Origin: Candidatus Gastranaerophilales bacterium
GTDB lineage: Bacteria; Cyanobacteriota; Vampirovibrionia; Gastranaerophilales; Gastranaerophilaceae
Length of the DNA: 64,000 bases
Reading direction: 5' to 3'
Assembly: GCA_944325635.1 (NCBI GenBank)
Contig: CALVBD010000007.1
Coordinates: 31,768 to 95,767, forward strand
Part shown: piece after piece, positions 7,765-16,610 of the stretch
Position numbering within the stretch: position 1 is the first letter of the stretch
Layout: the number at the start of each line of letters is the position of its first letter
Translations under genes and position numbers: made by a program
The notes under the pieces: model-generated
What the model saw: only the letters and a program-made list of their open reading frames with translations
The model's database searches: none
Told to the model about the DNA's origin: nothing

Positions 7765-8444
7765 ATTGCCCCCAGTTTTATACAGGCATCATAGGCTGCA
7801 TTTTGTTCCGCATCCTTTTTCGTTCTGCCCTCGCCTTTGGCAATAACTTCTCCCTGATAAGATACTTCTATTTCAAAAATTTTATTATGCTCAGGACCTT
7901 TTGTTCCGATGAGTTTATATTCGGGGATTTCCTTTGTCTGCCCTTGTGTGAATTCTTGTAGGATTGCTTTTGCATTATATTTTGCAAAATTTTTGTCTAT
8001 TTCTTCTATGAACGGTGTGAAGATTTTTTTTGCAAATTCTTTCAGTTCAGGAAGTTTTCCGTCAAGATAATATGCTCCGAGTGTTGCCTCAAACGCACAG
8101 GCTGTGACGGATTCCAGTTGAGTCACGCCTTGTTTTGCGTCATGTATTCCTGCTTTTATAAGTTTGTTTAGGCCTATATTTATGGCAATTTTAGAAAGTG
8201 TGTTATCAGAAACTGCTATGGAGCGAATTTTTGACATCTCTCCTTCCGCATACATTGGGTATTTTTTATACAAAAGTTCGGATATCACAAGTTTTAAAAC
8301 AGAATCCCCAAGAAATTCTAATCTCTCATAGCATTCCGTGTAGTCAAGGTTGTTATCTTTTGTATATGAAGGATGCGTCAGAGCAATTCTATAGAGGTTT
8401 TCATTTTCCGTTTCTATTCCGAATATTTCAGCAACCGAATTCAT
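7752..8444 (-). CDS. rnc: Ribonuclease III
   Basis: The 230-residue protein has an RNase III domain carrying ERLEFLGDSVL (Glu43, Asp47) and the second catalytic helix at FEATLGAYYLD, then a C-terminal dsRNA-binding domain (from about residue 155, ending TKKDAEQNAAYDACIKLG). It cleaves double-stranded RNA in rRNA maturation and mRNA decay. It starts immediately after cdsA stops and overlaps rpe, so the genes are likely translationally coupled. Confidence 0.96.
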   Translation of the reverse strand: MNSVAEIFGIETENENLYRIALTHPSYTKDNNLDYTECYERLEFLGDSVLKLVISELLYKKYPMYAEGEMSKIRSIAVSDNTLSKIAINIGLNKLIKAGIHDAKQGVTQLESVTACAFEATLGAYYLDGKLPELKEFAKKIFTPFIEEIDKNFAKYNAKAILQEFTQGQTKEIPEYKLIGTKGPEHNKIFEIEVSYQGEVIAKGEGRTKKDAEQNAAYDACIKLGAICQK

Positions 8445-9326
8445 TTAGAAAAGTCCTTTTATAAAGTGGATTGCACCCATAATAATGTCATTTGAGAATA
8501 TAAAATGCTTTGTAAAATAATACATTACCGGAATTGTAAAAATAAAGCTGTCGCATCTATCCAGAAATCCTCCGTGTCCCGGGAGGCTGTGACCTGAATC
8601 TTTAACTCCTGCATCTCTTTTTATTAAAGATTCACACAGGTCGCCGATTTGAGCGAATGTTGTACAGAGAATTCCTGCAATTGCTGCCATATACCATTCC
8701 AGCCCGAAAAAGTAGCCAATGACAATTGACCCGATTATTGCACAAATAGCACCGCCAATTGAACCTTCAATTGTTTTATTAGGGCTTACTACAGGCGCAA
8801 GTTTGTGTTTCCCAAGATGTCTGCCAGCGTAGTAACAGCCAATATCCGTTAAAAGAACCGCACAGAACATCAAAACTACAAACCCGAGTCCGTCAGCAAA
8901 TCTTTCGCAGGAAAGATTTCTTAAAAAGATTAAATGAAGCGGAAACCAGCCGCAATAAATAAGACCTAAAACTGTCGTTGCGGCATTTGCAATATAAGGC
9001 TGTCTTCCACGGAAAAGCACCCACATAAAGGTACCGATTACGCAGAATGTGAGTGCTACCGTTACTAAATCAAGCCTTTGAAAATATGCAATGACCGCAA
9101 TCAAAAGTTCTGAGGCTATCATAACTTTCAGGCTCGGGAAAAATCCTTTGTTTTCCAATATTTTGACGTACTCTTTCGATGCCGAAAATATTACAAACAA
9201 TACAAGTGCAACAAGTGCTAGCTTTCCGTATATTATACAGAGCATTGCTATTGTCCCCATAATAAATCCGGTAAGCATTCTTGTTGCGTTTTTGTTCAAG
9301 CCCTTAGTTACTTCTTCATTAGCCAT
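8445..9326 (-). CDS. cdsA: Phosphatidate cytidylyltransferase (CDP-diglyceride synthase)
   Basis: The 293-residue integral membrane protein has about eight hydrophobic segments. It has the SPNKTIEGSIGG segment and the C-terminal CdsA signature DSGHSLPGHGGFLDRCDSF. It makes CDP-diacylglycerol from phosphatidate and CTP at the cytoplasmic membrane. The start overlaps the stop of frr by one base. Confidence 0.94.
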   Translation of the reverse strand: MANEEVTKGLNKNATRMLTGFIMGTIAMLCIIYGKLALVALVLFVIFSASKEYVKILENKGFFPSLKVMIASELLIAVIAYFQRLDLVTVALTFCVIGTFMWVLFRGRQPYIANAATTVLGLIYCGWFPLHLIFLRNLSCERFADGLGFVVLMFCAVLLTDIGCYYAGRHLGKHKLAPVVSPNKTIEGSIGGAICAIIGSIVIGYFFGLEWYMAAIAGILCTTFAQIGDLCESLIKRDAGVKDSGHSLPGHGGFLDRCDSFIFTIPVMYYFTKHFIFSNDIIMGAIHFIKGLF

Positions 9327-9904
9327 TATACGGTTAATACCTCTTTTTCCTTTTCAGATACGTTGCTGTCTATAATACCTGTATATTTATCCGTTAATTT
9401 TTGGATTTTGTCCTGATTGTCTTTTACCGTATCTTCAGGTAATTTTTCTTCTTTTTCGATTTTTTTCAAAGAATCTGTCATGTCGCGGCGAATGTTTCTA
9501 ACTGCAACTTTTGCTTCTTCCCCGATTTTTTTGACATCTTTAACGATTTCTTTTCTTCTTTCTTCAGTTAAAGGCGGGAATGCCAGTCTTATGCAGATAC
9601 CATCACTGTTTGGAGTAATCCCTATTTCAGCTTTGATTATTGCCTTTTCAACTTCTTTGAGAATTGATTTGTCGTAAGGAGTGATAACAAGAGTTGTTCC
9701 CTCCTGTACGTTAACCTGTGACAGTTGTCTTAAAGGTGTAGGTGCACCGTAGTAATCAACTACAACTTTATCCAAAATCATAGGATTTGCTCTACCTGAA
9801 CGAATTTGACCAAATTCACGCTTAAGTTGGGTGATTGCTTTTTCCATTTTTTCTTCGCCGAATAAGAATAATTCTTCCAACGAATCATTTGCCATATCTG
9901 ACAT
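9326..9904 (-). CDS. frr: Ribosome recycling factor
   Basis: The 192-residue protein has typical RRF segments: MEKAITQLKREFGQIRSGRANP, PTPLRQLSQVNVQEG, LRLAFP-type PPLTEERRKEIVK and the KKIGEEAKVAVRNIRRD helix. With EF-G it splits post-termination ribosomes. An AGAGG site lies 5 nt before ATG 9904; the N-terminal MSDMANDSLEELFLFG makes it slightly longer than usual. It follows pyrH in the same operon, as in many bacteria. Confidence 0.96.
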   Translation of the reverse strand: MSDMANDSLEELFLFGEEKMEKAITQLKREFGQIRSGRANPMILDKVVVDYYGAPTPLRQLSQVNVQEGTTLVITPYDKSILKEVEKAIIKAEIGITPNSDGICIRLAFPPLTEERRKEIVKDVKKIGEEAKVAVRNIRRDMTDSLKKIEKEEKLPEDTVKDNQDKIQKLTDKYTGIIDSNVSEKEKEVLTV

Positions 9905-9927
9905 TTTTACCTCTTTCTTTTATTCAA

Positions 9928-10650
9928 TTAACTTATATAAGTACCGATTTGTTCGCCCTGTAAAATTTTACTGATACCGTCCTGAGCATCAAAGTCAAAC
10001 ACCAGAATAGGTATATTGTTTTGTTTACATAAAGCACAGGCCGATGTATCCATAACCTTTAATCCGTTTTTGATAATGTCATCATAGGTGATTTGTTCAA
10101 GTTTTTTTGCATTAGGATTTATTTTCGGATCATCAGTATAAACACCGTCAACACCGTTTTTAGCCATAAGCATTGCTTCGGCATTAATTTCGGAAGCTCT
10201 TAGTGCTGCTGCCGTGTCTGTTGTGAAGAACGGGTTTCCTGTTCCTGCTGCAAATATAACTACACGACCTTTCTGCAGGTGTCTTATTGCCCGGTGTCTT
10301 ATGTAAGGTTCCGCAACCTGATTAATTGCAAGTGCGCTCTGTACTCTGCAAGGTACTCCGATTTGATTGAAAGCACTCTGCAGCGCGATTGCATTCATTA
10401 CTGTTGCAAGCATTCCGACATAATCTCCTGATGCCTGATCCATTCCGAGTTTGGCACTGTTTCTCATCCCGCGGAATATGTTTCCGCCTCCAACAACAAT
10501 TGCAATTTCAGCACCGAGTTCACGTGCCTTTTTAACTTCATTCGCAATCATTGCAACCGGTTTTTGATCAATACCGAATTGCTGTTCTCCTAATAATGCT
10601 TCTCCGCTGATTTTGATAAGTACTCTCTTATATTTTAAATTTTTATCCAT
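9928..10650 (-). CDS. pyrH: UMP kinase
   Basis: The 240-residue protein of the amino-acid-kinase fold has KRVLIKISGEALLG at the N-terminus, VVGGGNIFRG, the nucleotide segment FAAGTGNPFFTTDTAAALRA and DGVYTDDPK. It phosphorylates UMP to UDP. It is the first gene of the minus-strand operon pyrH-frr-cdsA-rnc-rpe, preceded by a GAGG site. Confidence 0.96.
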   Translation of the reverse strand: MDKNLKYKRVLIKISGEALLGEQQFGIDQKPVAMIANEVKKARELGAEIAIVVGGGNIFRGMRNSAKLGMDQASGDYVGMLATVMNAIALQSAFNQIGVPCRVQSALAINQVAEPYIRHRAIRHLQKGRVVIFAAGTGNPFFTTDTAAALRASEINAEAMLMAKNGVDGVYTDDPKINPNAKKLEQITYDDIIKNGLKVMDTSACALCKQNNIPILVFDFDAQDGISKILQGEQIGTYIS

Positions 10651-10729
10651 AAACGACCTCTTTCCCTTTATATTACATTAAACCAACCGTATTGTAAAGT
10701 AAAAACACAAAATAGAAAAAGTTTTAATT

Positions 10730-10744
10730 GTTACAAAATGTAAC
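10730..10744. promoter_or_regulatory. Palindrome, candidate operator
   Basis: GTTACA-AAA-TGTAAC is a perfect 6-3-6 inverted repeat in the shared upstream region of pyrH and the ribbon-helix-helix gene at 10891. The rest of the 240 bp gap holds AT-rich promoter-like sequence but no other clear signal. Confidence 0.4.
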
Positions 10745-10890
10745 GGTGAGTGTAGGGCTAAAACCCGCTTATAACACTTATTTTGAAAAATAGTATATAA
10801 AAAGAATATAAAATTGGGCACTTTTTTAAAATAAAATGTTTTTTATATAGTATAGCGAGAATTTATATCAATAGCAGAAAAGGAGAATAT

Positions 10891-11079
10891 ATGGCACGAG
10901 TACTTATTTCTATGCCCGAGGAATTTTTGAACAAGATTGACCAGGTTGCAGATGGTGAAAATCGTTCACGTAGTGAATTAATCCGTGAAGCTTTGAGAAC
11001 TTATATTTATAAACAAAAAGTTCGAGAATCAACTACTGCTGGTAAAAACGCCGCTATCCTTGAAGAGTTATTGGAATAA
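10891..11079 (+). CDS. Ribbon-helix-helix (CopG/MetJ-type) regulator
   Basis: The 62-residue protein starts MARVLISMPEEFLNKIDQVA, the RHH beta-strand and first helix, followed by RSRSELIREALRTYI, the second helix. The AAGGAG site is well placed and a strong terminator follows. RHH dimers bind operators through the paired N-terminal strands. It is monocistronic with no toxin gene beside it, so it may act as a stand-alone regulator; the palindrome at 10730-10744 is a possible target. Confidence 0.85.
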   Translation: MARVLISMPEEFLNKIDQVADGENRSRSELIREALRTYIYKQKVRESTTAGKNAAILEELLE

Positions 11080-11119
11080 ATTCTCTAAAAGGGCATGGTT
11101 ACTGGATTTGGGATTTGGT

Positions 11120-11155
11120 AAAAGACCGTCGATTTTTTTCGCGGTCTTTTTTGTT
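11120..11155 (+). terminator. Terminator after the RHH gene
   Basis: The stem AAAAGACCG/CGGTCTTTT has a T-rich loop and a run of T residues after it. Confidence 0.85.
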
Positions 11156-11185
11156 ATTTTTCTTCATAAACTATCAAAAAATATA

Positions 11186-11214
11186 TTGATGTTTTTTTAT
11201 AAATAGTGTACTAT
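11186..11214 (+). promoter_or_regulatory. Promoter placing +1 at the start codon (leaderless)
   Basis: TTGATG (11186-11191), a 17 bp spacer and TACTAT (11209-11214). Exactly 6 nt separate the -10 hexamer from ATG 11221, so transcription should begin at the start codon. Confidence 0.65.
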
Positions 11215-11220
11215 TACTAA

Positions 11221-12381
11221 ATGGGTGTGTGTATGAGTGATAATAACTTTATTTTGCCGCAAAAAGCCGATTTAATTCAAATAAAAACTTCTGACATTGA
11301 ATTTGAATTACCGGATTTAAAAAATATAAAAGAATCAAAAGCTGTTGTTATAGCTAAGTGGATTAGTGATTGGATAAGACATGATTTGGCCGAGGGAAAA
11401 ATTAAGGTTAATAATCTTCTGCCATCAAAAGCTTCTCTTGCTTATTTTCTAGGCGTCAGCGCAGGAACTATTCAAAATGCAGTAAGATATGTTGAAGATT
11501 CAGGCCTTGTTTGTTCAAAACAGTGTATCGGTACGATTATCAAGGGGGAGTCCGACTATGGCGTAAGAAAGCTTACATCAAAACGTGAAATTGCAATTGA
11601 GGCTATTAAAAGTTTTATTCTTGATAAAAATTTTAAAGCCGGACATAGTCTGCCTTCTTCAAGAAAGATTGCTGAAAAAATCGGCTGTTCTGCAAATACC
11701 ACACGTCTTGCTCTGGAGTATCTTTGTTCTGTGGGGATTCTGGAACATAATTTTAAATCAACAAAAGAATCCGGTTGGATTTTAAAATCTTCAGATATCA
11801 AAAATCAGAAAAAAAACAGTGAACCGAAAACTCTTGTTTCAAAAGTTGAAAAGGATTTAAAAGATTATATAGGGGCTAATTTGAAAATGGGTGATAAGCT
11901 TCCGGCTCATGCGGAATTGTCATCAATACTAAGGGTTAGTATAAAAACAATACACGATGCATTAAAATCGTTGATTGATGAGGGTATTCTTCTTCCGCGC
12001 CGCGGACGGTACGGGACTACCGTAATAAAAATGCCTTATTCGGATAAGAATAATGAACGCAAAGAGATGTCAATATTTGCATCTGCTCAGGATACTGCTT
12101 TTTATTATTACGAAAAGACGCAAAATCATATTAAGAAAATGATTAGCGAAAATTACGAAATCGGCTCAAAACTTCCATCCATTATAGAGCTTTCCAAGCA
12201 GATGGATTTAAGCCCTAATACAATCAGGAAGGCATTCCAAAATCTGGCAAAAGAAGGGTATCTTGCGTTTTCCCGCGGGCGTTACGGCGGAACTTTCGTT
12301 GTAGATATTCCGGAAACGGGTGAAGAAACCTTCAAATGGCTCGCCGTAAACCCGCAGTATGCCGAGATTTATAAGAATTAA
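11221..12381 (+). CDS. Regulator with four tandem GntR-type winged-helix domains
   Basis: The 386-residue protein has four successive GntR-like wHTH units at about residues 42-108, 123-189, 206-271 and 295-362. Each carries the LPS-type turn (LPSKASLAYFLGVS, LPSSRKIAEKIGCS, LPAHAELSSILRVS, LPSIIELSKQMDLS), a Ti..A recognition helix and a G-rich wing (GRYGTTV, GRYGGTF). No FCD, UTRA, aminotransferase or other ligand domain is present. ATG 11221 is favoured because the promoter predicts a leaderless message; ATG 11233 is an alternative. It converges on the next gene with a 4 bp overlap. Confidence 0.8.
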   Translation: MGVCMSDNNFILPQKADLIQIKTSDIEFELPDLKNIKESKAVVIAKWISDWIRHDLAEGKIKVNNLLPSKASLAYFLGVSAGTIQNAVRYVEDSGLVCSKQCIGTIIKGESDYGVRKLTSKREIAIEAIKSFILDKNFKAGHSLPSSRKIAEKIGCSANTTRLALEYLCSVGILEHNFKSTKESGWILKSSDIKNQKKNSEPKTLVSKVEKDLKDYIGANLKMGDKLPAHAELSSILRVSIKTIHDALKSLIDEGILLPRRGRYGTTVIKMPYSDKNNERKEMSIFASAQDTAFYYYEKTQNHIKKMISENYEIGSKLPSIIELSKQMDLSPNTIRKAFQNLAKEGYLAFSRGRYGGTFVVDIPETGEETFKWLAVNPQYAEIYKN

Positions 12382-13352
12382 TAATTGATTTTTGAAAAAT
12401 ACTTTTCTTTATTTGAATAGAACTTTTCAGTATACCAAGGTAATAAAATAAAATCTTGAGGGTTCATTATCCAAGACAGGAAATAGTCGGTATTCGCCTG
12501 CTCGCTTCCAACAAAAAAATTTGCATTTTTGCATATTTCTATGTCAGTGAGCAAATTTATGATTTTATTGCGTCGCATGCTAAATTTTTCGTTTTGAAAT
12601 TTTTCGTTATCATACCCCCTTTCATCTGGAGTACATAACGTATAAAATTTATAATTTTTGTAATTCTTTACGAAATATTCATATGCACTGTAGTCATCGC
12701 AAAAGATGAAAATATCTTTCAATTCCGATTTATGAAAAAGAGTTTCTATTAAATCTTCAGGTCTATACAAAGATGGTGCTTCAAGCAATTTATCTCCGCC
12801 TCTAATATGTAAGGCATCATATTTATCAGGCAGATTTAGCAATTTAATTTTATTATCAATGATGGATTTTGTTTCTGGCGTATATTTCCATATATGATTA
12901 ATTATATCTATGCGTTCTTTTGATAACTGTTTATCGCATGCATGATGCCAGGATTCATCATAAAATTTATCCCAAATATCAAAGGTTAAATAATTAACGT
13001 CATTTTGTATTTTATATAAATTTATTCTCAATAAATCTTTTAATCTGAATTTATAATTAGTTGTTATTCTAAAATTTATTTTTTGTGGAATTGGTTTAGC
13101 CGCTTCTTCTGTAAATGGTTCAAAATATTCTTCCCACCCTTTATCGCCAAATATTGCACTGTTTTTAGAATTAAGAGTAAATTTAAGATTATTCTTTAAG
13201 CAATATATCATTGCCAAAATCATGTTGTTTATTTCTGAAAAAAATCCTGCATAATAACCTACAGAAAATACAACTTTCTTCTTAAAAGCCGTATTAATAG
13301 AGGAATACCCTATTCCCTCCAGCTGCAAAGCTGTCATATCACTCGTTTGCAT
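12378..13352 (-). CDS. Fucosyltransferase-like glycosyltransferase
   Basis: The 324-residue protein has DALHIRGGDKLLEAP near residue 200, the HxRxGDK motif of GT23/GT11/GT65-type fucosyltransferases that binds GDP-sugar. A later NANFFVGSEQANTDYFL segment resembles the GS.xSN region of the same superfold. The first 60 residues form the acceptor-side lobe. An AAGGAGA site precedes the ATG. It probably decorates a surface glycan; donor and acceptor cannot be told from sequence. It is last in the minus-strand block from rbfA. Confidence 0.65.
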   Translation of the reverse strand: MQTSDMTALQLEGIGYSSINTAFKKKVVFSVGYYAGFFSEINNMILAMIYCLKNNLKFTLNSKNSAIFGDKGWEEYFEPFTEEAAKPIPQKINFRITTNYKFRLKDLLRINLYKIQNDVNYLTFDIWDKFYDESWHHACDKQLSKERIDIINHIWKYTPETKSIIDNKIKLLNLPDKYDALHIRGGDKLLEAPSLYRPEDLIETLFHKSELKDIFIFCDDYSAYEYFVKNYKNYKFYTLCTPDERGYDNEKFQNEKFSMRRNKIINLLTDIEICKNANFFVGSEQANTDYFLSWIMNPQDFILLPWYTEKFYSNKEKYFSKINY

Positions 13353-13367
13353 ACTTTCTCCTTTCTT

Positions 13368-13634
13368 CTACGGACATAAATTTTCCCAGTCGAATTCGTC
13401 GTCCTCCTCGCCCGGTTCCCTTATGTGATCTCCATTTTCTAACATTACCATTAAGGATAATTTTAGCTGTTTTTTGTAATTCTCTCGTGCTTTTTCCGCC
13501 GTTTTTGCACAAAAACAAAAACTTGGAATTTCTTCTATCATTACATAATGGTAAGGTTTTCCTTCAAAATCTAAATCTTCGCCTTCTATAAGTGTCCAGT
13601 CGAGATTTAGATAGTATTCTAAGTCTTTTTCCAC
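13368..13634 (-). CDS. HicB-like protein (orphan)
   Basis: The 88-residue protein has the HicB-type partial RNase H fold pattern (EEIPSFCFCAKTAEKARENYKKQLKLSLMVMLENGDHIREP), ending in an acidic tail. HicB proteins are usually antitoxins of HicA, but no HicA ORF is adjacent, so a toxin-antitoxin role is not supported here. The start is GTG at 13634, just after the GerMN gene stop, with GGCGG upstream. Confidence 0.65.
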   Translation of the reverse strand: MEKDLEYYLNLDWTLIEGEDLDFEGKPYHYVMIEEIPSFCFCAKTAEKARENYKKQLKLSLMVMLENGDHIREPGEEDDEFDWENLCP

Positions 13635-13636
13635 GT

Positions 13637-14248
13637 CTAACCGCCTAAAGAATTGTCACTCAACGGCTGGGTCAACATTATGCCATCTCCGCCGATTACA
13701 TCAGCCTGACGACCGTCTATATATAAATATACAGGTTTTTCTGTATTTTTACGTGCTGTTTTGATTAACTGGAATAATCTTTTATATACACTATCTGTTC
13801 CGCCTCCGTATTCAAATTGAGAGGAGAGGTTTATTATAACTTTATCCGGACGTTCCTGAACTCCGATAATCTCTGTTCCGCCAGGAATTTCTGAGTATAC
13901 TCCTTTTGCCTTTTCATTTTGTTTAGGCCCTAAAATCAGAGAGCTGATTGCATATTTTATTTTGGAGCCGTCAATGTCAGGATCATATTCACGTTTTACT
14001 ATTTTATAAACTTCTTCGTTATTCTCATTTTGCCCTATAAATACTATGTCTACATATTCTTTTGGTTTTTGCGGCTCAACTTCATCAGGTCTTTCTACCG
14101 GTTCTGTTGCAACCGGAGGTTCCTGTACTGCGCCTGGAATTTCTTCCGTTGTATCTCCGGGAGCAAGAAGTTTTAATCCTAAAAACACTGATGCGGCGAC
14201 CATTGCTACGCCTAAAAATCCTAAAAATACTTTTTGATCTGCTCTCAT
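13637..14248 (-). CDS. Membrane-anchored GerMN-domain protein
   Basis: The 203-residue protein has an N-terminal membrane anchor (residues 7-27, VFLGFLGVAMVAASVFLGLKL), a Pro/Glu-rich linker to about residue 65 and a GerMN domain (residues 66-190: KYAISSLILGPKQNEKAKGVYSEIP, VIINLSSQFEYGGGTDSV, PVYLYIDG). GerMN domains occur in spore germination protein GerM and in envelope proteins of cyanobacteria and other non-spore-formers. It probably acts at the outer face of the membrane. An AAGGAA site precedes it. Confidence 0.8.
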   Translation of the reverse strand: MRADQKVFLGFLGVAMVAASVFLGLKLLAPGDTTEEIPGAVQEPPVATEPVERPDEVEPQKPKEYVDIVFIGQNENNEEVYKIVKREYDPDIDGSKIKYAISSLILGPKQNEKAKGVYSEIPGGTEIIGVQERPDKVIINLSSQFEYGGGTDSVYKRLFQLIKTARKNTEKPVYLYIDGRQADVIGGDGIMLTQPLSDNSLGG

Positions 14249-14252
14249 ATTT

Positions 14253-15125
14253 TTATTCCTTACATTCGGTTACTACATCTTTTAATACTATAATTGTACC
14301 ATCTATGTCAATCCTGTTATCTTTTATTGCAGCATCTTTTACTGTCAAGGTGGCATCCTTATTCTCTAAGATTCCGAGGGAAAAACTCAATGGATTCAGG
14401 TAATTTATTACGTAAGAAAGGTTGCTCAAATCCAGTGAAAAGAAATTATTTAAAACCTTTGTGTGCGAAAGGTATAATTTCCCGTTGAAAATATTCACAT
14501 CCGAACTCACTACAATATTCTGTTTTGTGTTAAGCAGAGGTATTTTTACCTGAAATACATACATAAATTTATTTTCGCGTAATTTTGCTTTGGATTGCGT
14601 AATATTGAAAAGATTATAAGCTTTTCCCATTGAATTTATTTCATCTATCAGCTCTTTATAGCCGTTAGCATTCATTGTATTGTTCAGGTCATCTTCCGTA
14701 ATCGTTGTGGCAAATGCCATACCGAAATCTTCTTTAAAAGTTGCGGTTTTATTTTTCTGGTCATACACAATATAATTGTAGTCGCATAATGTTTTCAATT
14801 TTAGCATGGACAGATAAACATCATCAGCGACAATATTTCTTCCTGTAATTTCAAGTGATTTAAATCTTCCGGCTTTCAAATCAGGCATGCTGTAGGCTTT
14901 CAATTTTACATCAAAATCACCTTCGGCCTCTTTTTTTATCTGGCTTTTAAGGATTGACTGTGCGGTTTTTGTTGCAAGGAAAGTTGTCCCTGTTATGTTG
15001 CTTAATCCGCGGGAAAATCCGTTTGATAATTCCATATTTGAAGGACACATAAAATCTTCACAATTTGCTGAAACTGAAGCTGCTGTTAATGCCATAATTC
15101 CAAGTGTTATTAAAAATTTTTTCAT
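14253..15125 (-). CDS. LmeA/DUF2993 family lipid-binding protein, exported
   Basis: The 290-residue protein has a clear signal peptide (MKKFLITLGIMALTAASVSA, then NCEDFMC). The body carries the DUF2993 pattern: AQSILKSQIKKEAEGDFDVKLKAYSMPDLKAGRFKSLEITG, then DDVYLSMLKLKTLCDYNYIVYD. This family is common in Cyanobacteria and includes mycobacterial LmeA, a periplasmic phospholipid-binding protein. The start overlaps the truB stop at base 15125. Confidence 0.8.
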   Translation of the reverse strand: MKKFLITLGIMALTAASVSANCEDFMCPSNMELSNGFSRGLSNITGTTFLATKTAQSILKSQIKKEAEGDFDVKLKAYSMPDLKAGRFKSLEITGRNIVADDVYLSMLKLKTLCDYNYIVYDQKNKTATFKEDFGMAFATTITEDDLNNTMNANGYKELIDEINSMGKAYNLFNITQSKAKLRENKFMYVFQVKIPLLNTKQNIVVSSDVNIFNGKLYLSHTKVLNNFFSLDLSNLSYVINYLNPLSFSLGILENKDATLTVKDAAIKDNRIDIDGTIIVLKDVVTECKE

Positions 15126-15988
15126 TATGAAAATACCTTTTTCACCGTAATTTTATTTTTATCGGCAAAGCCGACAGCACTTATGTTATTATTATAAATC
15201 AAAATTACAAAATCGGCACATTGTGAAGGATTATTGATTTGCTGCCCGTGGAGAACTTTTTCGTGTGTGGTGCTGTCGATTACTATTTGCGGAAAATTGA
15301 GAACTTCAAGCGGATTGATGATATTAGTTTCAACGTTAATGTTATCCAGCAGAACGCTTTTGTCGACAGTAAATCTGCCTGCTTTTGTACGGATGAGTTT
15401 AATCAGATGCCCGCCGCAATTGAGGTTTTGCCCTAAATCATGCGCAATCGAGCGGATATAGGTTCCTTTGGAGCAGCCTATCAGAAGTTCTGCGGTCTGA
15501 TTTTCGTCGTTAAAGTTTTTTAGTTCAAGTTTTTCTATTATGACTTGCCGCGGCTGAATTTCAACATCTTCACCTTTTCTTGCATACTCGTAAAGCTTTT
15601 TACCCTTAACTTTTATTGCCGAATATATAGGCGGAAGCTGGGAGATTTCTCCTTTAAAATCTTCTAAAGCATTTAAAAGTTCTTCTTTTGTAATTTTTTT
15701 ATCGGAGGTCGAGGTAACTTCGCCTTCTAAGTCGTAAGTCGTTGTTGCTGACCCGAATTGAACCGTTGCAAGGTATTCCTTATCATCATCAAGATATTCG
15801 ATTAAGCGCGTTGCTTTTCCGATACAAACAGGCAGGACTCCTTCCGCGAACGGGTCAAGAGTTCCGGTGTGTCCGATTTGTTTAATCTTTGTAAGTCGTC
15901 TTAAAACCGCCACTACATCGTGAGATGTCATACCTCTTGGCTTATAAATATTGACAAAACCGAACAACGAAGAGCAAGTTTGGGTCAA
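15125..15988 (-). CDS. truB: tRNA pseudouridine(55) synthase
   Basis: The 287-residue protein has the catalytic segment IGHTGTLDPFAEGVLPVCIGKATRL containing the active-site Asp, the KPRGMTSHDVV start, and the QLPPIYSAIKVKGKKLYEYARKG and RCSKGTYIRS-type segments. It modifies U55 in the T loop. The start is TTG at 15988, with GGAG about 8 nt upstream, immediately after rbfA; the two are likely co-translated. Confidence 0.95.
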   Translation of the reverse strand: MTQTCSSLFGFVNIYKPRGMTSHDVVAVLRRLTKIKQIGHTGTLDPFAEGVLPVCIGKATRLIEYLDDDKEYLATVQFGSATTTYDLEGEVTSTSDKKITKEELLNALEDFKGEISQLPPIYSAIKVKGKKLYEYARKGEDVEIQPRQVIIEKLELKNFNDENQTAELLIGCSKGTYIRSIAHDLGQNLNCGGHLIKLIRTKAGRFTVDKSVLLDNINVETNIINPLEVLNFPQIVIDSTTHEKVLHGQQINNPSQCADFVILIYNNNISAVGFADKNKITVKKVFS

Positions 15989-15990
15989 TA

Positions 15991-16335
15991 TTACAATTCT
16001 CCTCGTGAAATTTTATCAATGATTTCGCTGACCTTTGAACCTTTTTCCAGAGAATCAGTGTAAACGAATTTCAGTTCAGGCGTAAGGCGTAATCTAATGC
16101 GTTTGCCGACTTCAAATCTTATTTTCGGGGTGCTGTGTTCTATAATTTCTTTTGTTTTTTCAATTTGTTCGTCTGAACCCAGGACGCTGTATATAACTTT
16201 CGCAAAAGAATTGTCGTGCGATACCTCAACATCAACAACAGAAACAACTCCCGCTAATCCGCGGATTTCTTTTCTCAAAATTTCCGAGATATCTCGCATT
16301 AATTCTTTTCTGACGCGTTCGTTTCTTAGTGTCAT
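15991..16335 (-). CDS. rbfA: 30S ribosome-binding factor A
   Basis: The 114-residue KH-fold protein has RVRKELMRDISEILRKEIRG, SVVDVEVSHDNSFAKVIYSVLG and IRLRLTPELKFVYTDSLEKGSKVSEII, all typical. It aids 16S rRNA maturation. An AAGGAGA site is present. In most bacteria rbfA directly follows infB; here a prepilin/HTH pair lies between them. Confidence 0.95.
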   Translation of the reverse strand: MTLRNERVRKELMRDISEILRKEIRGLAGVVSVVDVEVSHDNSFAKVIYSVLGSDEQIEKTKEIIEHSTPKIRFEVGKRIRLRLTPELKFVYTDSLEKGSKVSEIIDKISRGEL

Positions 16336-16379
16336 AATTATCTCCTTGTTAATCAGATTATAACATAAAATAATAAAAT

Positions 16380-16604
16380 TTAACGACCCAGACGGATTTC
16401 ATCTATATCAATATAAATTCTGTAACCCAAAATTTTGCAAATCATCTTCATTTCTGTATATTTTAGTGATTCGCTCGCAAGTTTATGGGAAATAAGGCTT
16501 TGTGTATAATTTTTCCCGCTAAGTTCTGTCATACGTTTTGCAAGTTCCGTAATTGTCATACATTTGGAACCAAGCACTATTTTTACTTCTTCCCGTACGT
16601 TCAT
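16380..16604 (-). CDS. Small HTH protein, leaderless, divergent from a prepilin gene
   Basis: The 74-residue protein (MNVREEVKIVLGSKCMTITELAKRM, then KNYTQSLISHKLASESLKYTEMKMICKILGYRI) has an XRE-like helix-turn-helix. ATG 16604 is chosen because a perfect TATAAT (minus strand, 16616-16611) lies exactly 6 nt upstream. Up to nine more in-frame codons exist upstream but have no ribosome binding site. It is probably a regulator of the divergent prepilin gene. Confidence 0.7.
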   Translation of the reverse strand: MNVREEVKIVLGSKCMTITELAKRMTELSGKNYTQSLISHKLASESLKYTEMKMICKILGYRIYIDIDEIRLGR

Positions 16605-16610
16605 AGCAGT

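Noticed and set aside
13368..13634. HicAB toxin-antitoxin module
   Set aside because: Only a HicB-like protein is present; no HicA-sized ORF lies on either side.
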